Positions 34,483 to 41,631 of a stretch of DNA of 64,000 nucleotides are shown in pieces (within the stretch, counting starts at the first letter, position 1; each line of letters opens with the position of its first letter). The notes under the pieces were generated by a model that saw only the letters and a program-made list of their open reading frames with translations, searched no databases and was not told the origin of the DNA. A program made the translations under genes and the position numbers. The DNA comes from Rhodococcus sp. SBT000017 (GTDB lineage Bacteria > Actinomycetota > Actinomycetes > Mycobacteriales > Mycobacteriaceae), in contig NZ_REFU01000005.1 in assembly GCF_003688915.1 (NCBI RefSeq), forward strand, positions 1-64,000. Reading direction: 5' to 3'.

Positions 34483-34743
34483 CTAGGTGTTGGGGCGCTC
34501 GTTTTGTCGTCCGGATCGTGTGCGGGTGAGATCGGTTCTGGTGCCGCGGCCCGGTCGATTCCGCGCCCATTCCTCAATTTCTTTCTTGTCCCACAGCACC
34601 GTTCGCCCGACCTTCTCTTTCGGGGCTGGCCCTTGGCCGCGCTTGCTGTAGCTGTAGAAAGTGTCCGGCTTGATCGTTGAGCCCGATACCTCTTCGATCA
34701 GGGCCAAAGCCTGGGCGGTCGTCAACAGGTTCTTGCTGACCAT
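34483..34743 (-). CDS. small HTH DNA-binding protein (excisionase-like)
   Basis: An 86-residue protein with a MerR/excisionase-type helix-turn-helix: LLTTAQALALIEEVSG, then TFYSYSKRGQGPAPKEKVGRTVLW, the classic wing and W/Y pattern, followed by a basic tail. Its promoter carries copy 4 of the shared operator. It is therefore a candidate for the regulator acting on all four sites, autoregulating itself. An alternative role is a plasmid or phage-type directionality factor. Confidence 0.78.
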   Translation of the reverse strand: MVSKNLLTTAQALALIEEVSGSTIKPDTFYSYSKRGQGPAPKEKVGRTVLWDKKEIEEWARNRPGRGTRTDLTRTRSGRQNERPNT

Positions 34744-34789
34744 GTCAGAGCCGATCGGTAGGGGTTGTCGGATGAGTGTGCATGCCCGA

Positions 34790-34811
34790 ACAATACACGC
34801 TCAGTGTGTGT
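34790..34811 (-). promoter_or_regulatory. shared operator/promoter, copy 4
   Basis: TATTGT -10 (34790-34795, minus strand) overlapping ATACACGCTCAGTGTGTGT (34793-34811, plus reading). TACAC and GTGTG arms with a 7-base centre match the other three copies. It lies 46 bases upstream of the HTH gene start. Confidence 0.62.
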
Positions 34812-34887
34812 CGTTGCTTCTATCGGAAGCCCGGCTTTCCACAACTCCGAGCGAGCGCGTGATGCGGTGCGGTCCGAACGCGCTGCG

Positions 34888-35439
34888 CTAGGCGGCTGCG
34901 CGGCCCTCTGCGAGCCCGAGCAGGACGCTACGGGTGGCGCGCGCGTCCGAGAGTGCTCGGTGACCGCCTGCGAGCCTGAGGCGCGTTCCTAGTGCCACGG
35001 ATCGTGCAGCCATCACACACTGCCACCGGCCACGATCGGTCATGTCGCATACGACGTTCGCTCGGTGGCAATCCGCGGTGATGCGGCCATGGTCGAAGTC
35101 TGCATTGTAGGCCAGGATCACCCGCCCCGACACTGCCGCACACATCTGCCAGGCAACATCACACCACCGAGGGGCACGAAGAAGGTCGATCGCTGAAATG
35201 CCATGCACAGCACCCGCTTCGGGCGCTATTCGGACCGGACCTGGGTCTACAAGGGTGTCGAGCAGGACATCACCGGAGGACGCGTCGATGACAGCGACCT
35301 CGATCACGGCCCCGTCGAGATCGGTGGTTTCGACGTCGACGATGACCGCTGCACCCGGAGTAATCATCTCCTGCGCCCATGTGCGCACCTCGTCTACGGA
35401 CGCACCGCAGGGGATCTCGTCCGAAGTAGCCCTCATCAT
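34888..35439 (-). CDS. DnaQ-like DEDDh 3'-5' exonuclease
   Basis: A 183-residue exonuclease of the DNA polymerase III epsilon type. The motifs are in order: DxE in IVDVETTDLDG (about 33-43), the second Asp region AYNADFDHGRI (about 105), and H-x4-D in GGHRALSDARAT (about 158-169), so the active site is complete. The ATG at 35439 is followed by a second ATG; GGAGGAG lies 6 bases upstream. It may trim or repair plasmid DNA during replication or transfer. Confidence 0.9.
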   Translation of the reverse strand: MMRATSDEIPCGASVDEVRTWAQEMITPGAAVIVDVETTDLDGAVIEVAVIDASSGDVLLDTLVDPGPVRIAPEAGAVHGISAIDLLRAPRWCDVAWQMCAAVSGRVILAYNADFDHGRITADCHRANVVCDMTDRGRWQCVMAARSVALGTRLRLAGGHRALSDARATRSVLLGLAEGRAAA

Positions 35440-35655
35440 GCGACTCTCCTCCACACACCCGTTCCTCGCGGACATCTCGATATGAGTCTTCACCACGGCA
35501 CCGACACGAACGGTTCGTGGCACCCTCCGCTGGGTCCCTGCATCGCCGCGGCTCGCCAGACGGGTTCTCGTGAGTTTCCGGCAACACTGCTACCAGCAAT
35601 GGGGACGTATCGTTTTTCCTGTTCAGAGCGCATCTTTCCGAACTGCAGGTCGGGA

Positions 35656-35925
35656 TCAGTGACGGCACCAGAACGAGTCGGTCGGGATCTGCGCGCCCGG
35701 GATCCCGTTGCACCACAAGCAGGTGGTGTCGTGGTCTATACGGCCGAGAACTCCCTCGGCCTCCTCGATCAGCAGCAGCATCTCGACTACACCTGCAAGC
35801 GCCAGCGCTTCGGTGGCCCAACAACGCGCGCGCGGATCGCCGGCGGGAAGGTGTACTGCGTTGCAGATCAACGTGGTGATGATCTGGTGATCGCTCTCGA
35901 TGTCGGCTGGTAGCGGCCCGATCAT
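35656..35925 (-). CDS. small protein with Cys/His motif
   Basis: An 89-residue protein. DHDTTCLWCNG (about 66-75) and the C-terminal WCRH could bind zinc. The ATG at 35925 overlaps the upstream gene stop (ATGA), so the two are coupled. No function is evident. Confidence 0.55.
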   Translation of the reverse strand: MIGPLPADIESDHQIITTLICNAVHLPAGDPRARCWATEALALAGVVEMLLLIEEAEGVLGRIDHDTTCLWCNGIPGAQIPTDSFWCRH

Positions 35926-36161
35926 CGGTATCCCCAGGTGTCTTCACGCACCGCAGCGCAATCTGGGCAGTAGGCCTCGTCGACGTCGACGCTCCATCCG
36001 GTGATGCGGTCCTTCATCGCGACGCCGCAACCGTTGCAGGCCGCGACGTGAGCGATGTCGGCTGTTCGGTGACGTTCCGCGGCATCGATGGCCTTACCAG
36101 CGGTGACCGCGACGAACACCGACACCAACGCCCACCCCGCTACCACAGCGGCCCACATCAT
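35922..36161 (-). CDS. small membrane protein with zinc-ribbon tail
   Basis: A 79-residue protein. Residues 1-25 are one membrane helix (MWAAVVAGWALVSVFVAVTAG); two Cys pairs follow (CNGC and CPDC), a zinc ribbon on the far side of the membrane. GGAGGCGCA lies directly before tandem ATGs at 36161/36158. The stop overlaps the next gene by ATGA. Its function is unknown. Confidence 0.58.
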   Translation of the reverse strand: MMWAAVVAGWALVSVFVAVTAGKAIDAAERHRTADIAHVAACNGCGVAMKDRITGWSVDVDEAYCPDCAAVREDTWGYR

Positions 36162-36195
36162 TGCGCCTCCACTTCGATTGTGGGAGCAGTCATGG

Positions 36196-36438
36196 TCAGT
36201 CTTTTCTGTAGTGACTGAACAGAGTTCGGTGGATACGCTCGGTCGTCGACTGCAGATCACCGGCCTGTTCCGAATAGTCCGAGACCGATCGGCGGTCGAG
36301 CGGGGCGCGAGCTGTTCCGTATCGAGCAATCGTGGGCCCAAGGGGTGCGGCCTGTGGTCGATCGACTGTTGTGTCGAAGTGGCGGGGGCGGTACGGGCGG
36401 CCTAGATGGCTACGACCGGCATGGGGGCCGAGATTCAT
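36196..36438 (-). CDS. doubtful small ORF in 335-base gap
   Basis: An 80-residue Arg/Pro-rich reading frame filling most of the gap between the lipoprotein gene and the small membrane gene. A GAGAGGA site lies about 10 bases before the ATG, and the C-terminal half (VSDYSEQAGDLQSTTERIHR) looks protein-like, but composition is poor at the N-terminus and no family is recognised. Confidence 0.35.
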   Translation of the reverse strand: MNLGPHAGRSHLGRPYRPRHFDTTVDRPQAAPLGPTIARYGTARAPLDRRSVSDYSEQAGDLQSTTERIHRTLFSHYRKD

Positions 36439-36496
36439 TCACGTAATCCTCTCTGTGACAACGGCTGCCGCTGTTCCGTTCAGGTCGTGTTGTAGG

Positions 36497-37054
36497 TCAT
36501 GAAGGGCAGGTGATGGTGGCACCGATGTAGATCCGGCCGGGGGTGTTCCAGGCGGCGGGTGTGTCGGCTGCGGCGGTGACGTCTACGCGCCCGTCCGGGT
36601 GCCAGGTGACCGCCTGGTCGGCACCTTCGATCGGTGTGGTGTGCAGTTCGGACGCGGGTAGGCCGCGGCGGGTGTTGTCGACGGTGACGGTGTCGGTGCC
36701 GATTTCGATGTGCCAGTCGTCGATATCGAGGTGTGCGGCCGAGGCATCGGTGCAGCTCGCGTGCACTCGGTCGGCGGCGATTGCGGGTGTGATCACGCTC
36801 AGACCGCTGCGGTCGGTGCCGCCGGGGTCGGTGGTGCCGGCGACGATCGCGGCGAGGTCGAGGGCGTTGCCGGTCACCGAGACTCCCGTCCAGGGTTGGG
36901 TGACGATCGCGGGCTGGTCATCGCTCGTCGAGCTGCAGCCTGCTGTTGCTGCGATCGCGAGTGCTGCCACCACCGGCACTGCTCTGGTGAAGCAGTGCCG
37001 GTGGGCACGATGACCGGTGCCGATGTGCACGAGTTCCGTATTGGAGTCGGTCAT
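36497..37054 (-). CDS. lipoprotein of the conjugation region
   Basis: A 185-residue lipoprotein. A basic start and a hydrophobic stretch (VVAALAIAATAG) end in a lipobox with Cys at about 40 (TAGCSS). The mature part is acidic and beta-rich with a C-terminal Cys (TITCPS). GAAAGGACACACG precedes the ATG. It lies at the end of the leftward FtsK/ParA operon, suggesting a surface role in conjugation or exclusion. No family is recognised. Confidence 0.72.
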   Translation of the reverse strand: MTDSNTELVHIGTGHRAHRHCFTRAVPVVAALAIAATAGCSSTSDDQPAIVTQPWTGVSVTGNALDLAAIVAGTTDPGGTDRSGLSVITPAIAADRVHASCTDASAAHLDIDDWHIEIGTDTVTVDNTRRGLPASELHTTPIEGADQAVTWHPDGRVDVTAAADTPAAWNTPGRIYIGATITCPS

Positions 37055-37112
37055 CGTGTGTCCTTTCGGGGTTGTGGTGGGGTCGTACTCGGTGTGTGCC
37101 GTGCTCAGCGGG

Positions 37113-37172
37113 CTATTGGAACCAGCTCAGCAGCAAGCTCGGAAGCCACCAGATCTGTTGGTAGATCCACAT
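37113..37172 (-). CDS. possible 19-residue Trp-rich peptide
   Basis: ATG at 37172 to TAG at 37113 encodes a short hydrophobic peptide (MWIYQQIWWLPSLLLSWFQ) in the gap between two conjugation-region genes. AAAGGAGG lies upstream but 14 bases away, longer than ideal. It could be a membrane micropeptide or chance. Confidence 0.3.
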   Translation of the reverse strand: MWIYQQIWWLPSLLLSWFQ

Positions 37173-37224
37173 GTCTTTTTCTCTCGCCTCCTTTCGCTGT
37201 CGTCGTTGTCGGTTGGCTAGGTGG

Positions 37225-37881
37225 TCATTGTTGGAATGTGGCGACGAACCATGTGCCGTCGAGGTTTTCGGTGGTGATGGTCTGGGTGAACGAGTTCGGG
37301 GGTTGGCCGGGCTGCAGGACTGTCATGCGGGCGAGGTGGATCGTGGCGTCGACGTCGGTGATCGCCAGGCAGTAGGTGGCCCCGGCGGGGACGGCGTCGA
37401 TGTTCTGTTGAAGGCCTGCGGCATCGAGAACCGACGATGTTGGTGTCGCCAGTGCTCGTGCGGCGGCTCCGTCGCGGCGGATGTAGTAGGCGTACTGGAA
37501 CGCGCGGATCACTCCGGCACCGCTCTTCTGGTCGCCTCGTTCGGCTGCGCAGTCGCCGCCGAGGCTGGCTTGGGCGGTCGGCGTCGCCGTCGTGCTGGTA
37601 GCGGTGGTGGGTTCAGCGGAGGGCAGGTTCAGTACCGGGAGACCCGAATTCTGTTCTGGTATAGCGCTATTGACAGTGGTGGACTCGGGTGTTGCCGTGT
37701 CGTCGGTCAGTGCAGATACACCGATTCCGGTGCCCACCGCCATCGCCACCACGACTCCTGCCACGAGTACCGGCGTACGGCGCAGTCGCCTGCGGCCGGG
37801 CTGCTTGGGCGACGTCGACGACGTAGGGGCGGCGTCGTGAAGAAGGTCGGTTACTGCGGGGTGGCGGGTGGTGTGGCGCAT
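37225..37881 (-). CDS. single-pass anchored protein, conjugation region
   Basis: A 218-residue protein with a cytoplasmic basic N-terminus, a membrane helix at about 36-58 (TPVLVAGVVVAMAVGTGIGV), a Thr/Pro-rich linker (65-105), and an outer domain (QYAYYIRRDGAAARALATP to the end) with the look of an NTF2-like fold, as in VirB8/TcpC-type T4SS parts. It follows the large secreted protein gene in the same operon. The VirB8-like role is inference. Confidence 0.68.
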   Translation of the reverse strand: MRHTTRHPAVTDLLHDAAPTSSTSPKQPGRRRLRRTPVLVAGVVVAMAVGTGIGVSALTDDTATPESTTVNSAIPEQNSGLPVLNLPSAEPTTATSTTATPTAQASLGGDCAAERGDQKSGAGVIRAFQYAYYIRRDGAAARALATPTSSVLDAAGLQQNIDAVPAGATYCLAITDVDATIHLARMTVLQPGQPPNSFTQTITTENLDGTWFVATFQQ

Positions 37882-38061
37882 CGGGATCGGTCACCTCGTC
37901 GTCGAGAAGAAGAATGGAACTTGGGTGGGGCGCTGGACCGGACCGGCCCTAGGGGGCGTGGTGCAGTCCGGTCCAGCGAATGCCGCCGGGTCCCTGTTCT
38001 GCTGCGGGAAACGGGCAACGGGACCCGGTGGCGGTCTCGATATCTGACCGGTGGTGCCGGA

Positions 38062-39480
38062 TCAGATGGGCAGACCGGCAATGGCGGCGTCGATTGCCGA
38101 GCGAGCCTGATCGAACGCGGGGGCGTTCTGAGTGACTGCCGTATCGACCGCCTCGAGCACCTGGCTGCCCTCTGGCGTCGACGCTGCCGCATCCCGAACG
38201 GTCTCGACCGCTGCGGGGGCCTGCTGGACTGCCTGATCGATCGCGTTCTGAGCCGTCTCTACAGCCTGTGCAGCCCCCGGAACTGACGTGGTGATGTCGG
38301 CCAGCGGTGCAGGGGTTGCCGACGGCGCAGGGGCGGCCTCGGGCGCGGGTGCCGGCAAGGGTGCAGGTTCCTCGATGACGGCGTTCTCACCGCCGGCGGC
38401 TGCGGCACCGATCAACGCACCCACACCAGCGCCGACTGCGGTGGTGGTGGCCACGACCGGCGCGGCGATCGCTGCGCCGACGCCAGCACCGGCGAGAGCC
38501 GCGGCACCCGGCACGAAGACGTAACCGACCGGACCGGCCCACACGATCGCGGGCGTGAGCACTGGGGTGGCTGCGACTCCCAGTCCTGCGCCGATTGCAG
38601 CGCCACCCGCGGTGATCGCAGCTCCGGGGACGAGACCGACGGCGAATCCGGCGGCGGCACCGGTCAGTGCGCCGGCCGCGGTGCCGGCCGCGAGACGGTC
38701 GGCTTGTGGTGCGTCGGCGAGACCGGCGTTCATCAGAGCGTTGGCACCGTCGGCCTGGATTGCCTGGGTGGTGTTGTTGAACTGGTCGGCGAACACCGGG
38801 TCCACGAAATCTGGACGTGCGTAGGCGGTTCCGCCGATGATCACTGTGTTCTCCGGTGCTTTGACCGGACGGATGACTTTCTTCTGCACCGTCGGAATCG
38901 GTGCCGGTGCGGGCTCGGGTGCAGGGCCGGCGTCCGGGACGTCGGTGGTCACTGTCGGCGCGGTGGGCGCGGTGGGTGCGGCGTAGTAGGCCGTGTCGTA
39001 GTCGGCGGCGTAGGAATCGCTGCTGTAGTCGGTGTTGTAGGACCGGTAGCCGTATTCCTGAACGGTGGGGGATGCGGTGTAGCCCGGCAGGTAGTTCTGG
39101 TTTTGGGCCGGAATGATTTCCGGCTCCGGAGCCGGTGCGGGTGCGGGTGCGGGGTTGCCGCCTCCGGTCACTCCACCTTGACCGCTGTTCCCTCCGGTGA
39201 CTCCGCCCTGGCCGGCGTTGCCGCCGGTGACTCCGCCCTGGCCGGGATCGGCAGAGGCGACGGGGGCCAGAACGAGACCGGCCGCGGTGGCGGCGGCGGC
39301 GACCAACATCGCCACACCGACGTGAGAGGCCGGTCGTCGACGATGCCGGCCGACTGCGGGTCGGGGTCGAGGGAGTTCGTCGCGGAAATGGTGGCGACCG
39401 TCTGCTGCGGTTCGCTCGTCGACGCGGTCAGCCGATCGTGTCGACGTCGGTGAGGCGGTGGTAGCTGTCGGTGGTTGCAT
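38062..39480 (-). CDS. large Gly/Ala/Pro-rich secreted or surface protein
   Basis: A 472-residue protein. Residues about 52-80 form a signal or anchor (HVGVAMLVAAAATAAGLVLAPVASA). Three tandem copies of GQGGVTGGN follow, then a Pro/Ala linker and a Tyr-rich segment (YNTDYSSDSYAADYDTAYY). Next comes a long region of Gly/Ala-rich hydrophobic helices with GxxxG spacing (about 250-360), then another Pro/Ala linker and a helical C-terminus. The glycine-zipper part could insert in or line a membrane. The ATG at 39480 follows AAGGGAC. The position in the coupling-protein operon suggests a conjugation surface or channel component. Confidence 0.7.
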   Translation of the reverse strand: MQPPTATTASPTSTRSADRVDERTAADGRHHFRDELPRPRPAVGRHRRRPASHVGVAMLVAAAATAAGLVLAPVASADPGQGGVTGGNAGQGGVTGGNSGQGGVTGGGNPAPAPAPAPEPEIIPAQNQNYLPGYTASPTVQEYGYRSYNTDYSSDSYAADYDTAYYAAPTAPTAPTVTTDVPDAGPAPEPAPAPIPTVQKKVIRPVKAPENTVIIGGTAYARPDFVDPVFADQFNNTTQAIQADGANALMNAGLADAPQADRLAAGTAAGALTGAAAGFAVGLVPGAAITAGGAAIGAGLGVAATPVLTPAIVWAGPVGYVFVPGAAALAGAGVGAAIAAPVVATTTAVGAGVGALIGAAAAGGENAVIEEPAPLPAPAPEAAPAPSATPAPLADITTSVPGAAQAVETAQNAIDQAVQQAPAAVETVRDAAASTPEGSQVLEAVDTAVTQNAPAFDQARSAIDAAIAGLPI

Positions 39481-39575
39481 GGGTATCGAATGTCCCTTCT
39501 GGACAGGGTTGTTCGTCGTGGGTGACCACCATCGACAGCGAGAGCTATCGCCTCCGCCTCGGGTGGTCGACCGAA

Positions 39576-39776
39576 TCAGTCCATCGCCGCCCGTTCCTGC
39601 AGCACGGCGCACGTTCCCTCGTATCGCGTCGTAGCTACCGCGTTCAGGTCGGTGGCGTCGTGATCAGCGAGAGGGATCACGACGTCTCCGATCAGAACGG
39701 AGCCCTCAGGGTTGTCGATTGGCCGCACGATGCTGCGCGGCGCGCGCTGTGAGTGGGGCGTGCTCGGCTGGGTCAT
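39576..39776 (-). CDS. small protein coupled to ParA-like ATPase
   Basis: A 66-residue soluble protein (SIVRPIDNPEGSVLIGDVVIPLADHDATDL). The ATG overlaps the ParA-like gene stop by ATGA. It is probably a small partner of that ATPase; no family is recognised. Confidence 0.62.
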   Translation of the reverse strand: MTQPSTPHSQRAPRSIVRPIDNPEGSVLIGDVVIPLADHDATDLNAVATTRYEGTCAVLQERAAMD

Positions 39777-41206
39777 GTCGTCCTCGGTCCGGTCAGCGCG
39801 GTGATGACGTGTGCTCCCAGACGCGTCAGTGCATCTCGGGTGGGAAGAGCGAGACTGGCGGAGGTGATCGGCTGGCCGGAGGCGAAGACCGGCTCGTACG
39901 GCATGCGGAGCACGACCTCGATGCCGTCGCCTCGGGTGAGCTGTTCGATCTGGTCGGCTTCGATGTCCGGGGTGTCTCCTGGTCCGTCGGTGATGATCAC
40001 CATGACCCCGGCGAGCCCGTGGGGTCGGCGGGCCGCGATACGCCCGATCATGCGGCGAGCGACCGCGACGACGTCGGCGCGGAGCGGTACCGGAATGAGT
40101 ACGACCTGAGCCGTCGCGACTGCCCACTGCCAGCGGCCGGCGTTCTCTCCGTTGCCGGTATCGACAACCAGCAGATCCCGAAACTGCGACAACAGCGTGG
40201 CCAGTGCGTCGGAGTCGTCGAAGCCGAGGTCGAACCCGACATCGTCGCGTCCGATGAGAACGTCCTCACCGGACGGTTGACGCGTCAAGTAACGGCTCAA
40301 CATCGCCGAGGTGATCGCCCCGCCGGTGTTCTCGTGCAGGTCGAGCAAGCCGACCGTGTCGTAGTTCGGATGACCTGGGGTGACGATCCGGTCGGCGAAC
40401 GAGTTGTTCGACTCCCCCAGATCGACCGCGGCAACGGTTCCCGGTCCACGGTGGGTCGCCATCTGAGAGGCGAGAGCCAAGCTGAGCGGGGTCTTGCCGA
40501 CCCCGCCTTTGACGTTGATCACTGAGACAACCGCCCTGTCCGGGACCGGGCCGGAGATCGTCGACTCCGCTGCCCGTACGCCTTGCTCGTCGACACTGGC
40601 TGTGAGCTTGAGTCCGAGGGCCGCGTTGAGCCGCCCCCGCATTCCCCGGCGCGCAGGGCCTGTCGGCACCACGCCTCGAAGGCTTGCTGCCGACGCCTGC
40701 GGTGCGGTGCCGATGGTGTCGTGGTGTGGGGAGTAGCGCTCCGAAGTCGGGCGCGGTTGGCGCGTTGCGGGCCGACGGTCGGAGTCCTCGCTGTCGAAAC
40801 GTCGTCGCGGTGCCTCGTGCGGTGGTGGCTCAGGGTCGGGAGGTGGAGCGTCGCCGGGGACGCGCACCACCGATGAGGGGCGCGAGGCGGGGCGGGTGGC
40901 TGCGGTACCCATCCCGGTGGTGGCTGGCTCTCGATGTTCGGACAGACCCGTGGCGACGGTGCGCACGCTCTGGTCGGGGTCGACTTCCACACGCACCGGT
41001 GCGGTCTCGGGTCCAGCGTCGATCTCCAACGTCACCGTCGTGCCCGTTGCACGCGCTTGAGCGTTCGCGTGCTCGAACACCGCTGTCATCAGTGCGTCGT
41101 TGTCCGCGCCGCGTAGATCGACACTCGGTTGTGGCCCGTCGAGAACTTGGGCTGTCGCGTGCAGACCCGATGAGTCGATGGCGACCCTGATCGGTGTTGC
41201 TGTCAT
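39773..41206 (-). CDS. ParA/MinD-like ATPase with long N-terminal extension
   Basis: A 477-residue protein. The first about 225 residues are a beta-like segment (1-70) and a Pro/Arg-rich disordered linker. The rest is a ParA/MinD ATPase with deviant Walker A KGGVGKT at about 231-237 and VAAVDLGESNN after it, where the usual Asp is followed by Leu. LLVVDTGNGEN takes the Walker A' role. It shares one base with the upstream stop (TGATG). It lies between the coupling ATPase and small membrane genes, so positioning of the transfer machine, rather than or besides plasmid partition, is plausible; no ParB is visible nearby. Confidence 0.85.
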   Translation of the reverse strand: MTATPIRVAIDSSGLHATAQVLDGPQPSVDLRGADNDALMTAVFEHANAQARATGTTVTLEIDAGPETAPVRVEVDPDQSVRTVATGLSEHREPATTGMGTAATRPASRPSSVVRVPGDAPPPDPEPPPHEAPRRRFDSEDSDRRPATRQPRPTSERYSPHHDTIGTAPQASAASLRGVVPTGPARRGMRGRLNAALGLKLTASVDEQGVRAAESTISGPVPDRAVVSVINVKGGVGKTPLSLALASQMATHRGPGTVAAVDLGESNNSFADRIVTPGHPNYDTVGLLDLHENTGGAITSAMLSRYLTRQPSGEDVLIGRDDVGFDLGFDDSDALATLLSQFRDLLVVDTGNGENAGRWQWAVATAQVVLIPVPLRADVVAVARRMIGRIAARRPHGLAGVMVIITDGPGDTPDIEADQIEQLTRGDGIEVVLRMPYEPVFASGQPITSASLALPTRDALTRLGAHVITALTGPRTT

Positions 41207-41562
41207 CACGAGGCCACCGACTCCCCGATCCCGCCGTCGAGTTCACCGAGCAGCTCGCGCACCAACTGCTCCAGATCGGACAGGGGTGCAAGGTTGGCGT
41301 CTTTCTCTTCGCCGTCGGGCAGTAGGTCGATCAGGGCTCGGCGACGTTCGATCCCCGCGCGCAGTTCCTCGAGCCGTGGTGTGGAGATGGTGTCGCCGTC
41401 GGGGCTCAGGTTACGAAGCCATTCCGGTGCCGACTTGCGCAGCGCGGCACCGAACGCCTTGATCAACGGATCGGAGCGTCCCTTGGTGACGAAGGGCGCG
41501 TTGATGGTGTCGATGTCTTCACGGTTGAGGAGTACTGCTCGTTCGATCTGTCGTGCGGCCAT
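41206..41562 (-). CDS. small helical protein of the conjugation operon
   Basis: A 118-residue, charged, mostly helical protein with no membrane segment. It lies 69 bases after the coupling ATPase and is coupled to the ParA-like gene by a TGATG overlap. An accessory cytoplasmic role is likely. No family is recognised. Confidence 0.68.
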   Translation of the reverse strand: MAARQIERAVLLNREDIDTINAPFVTKGRSDPLIKAFGAALRKSAPEWLRNLSPDGDTISTPRLEELRAGIERRRALIDLLPDGEEKDANLAPLSDLEQLVRELLGELDGGIGESVAS

Positions 41563-41631
41563 TGTTGGGTGCCTTTCTCGGTTTTCAACTGGATGGGTGT
41601 GCGGGTGACCCGTGAGGGTCGGTCGGTGGGA

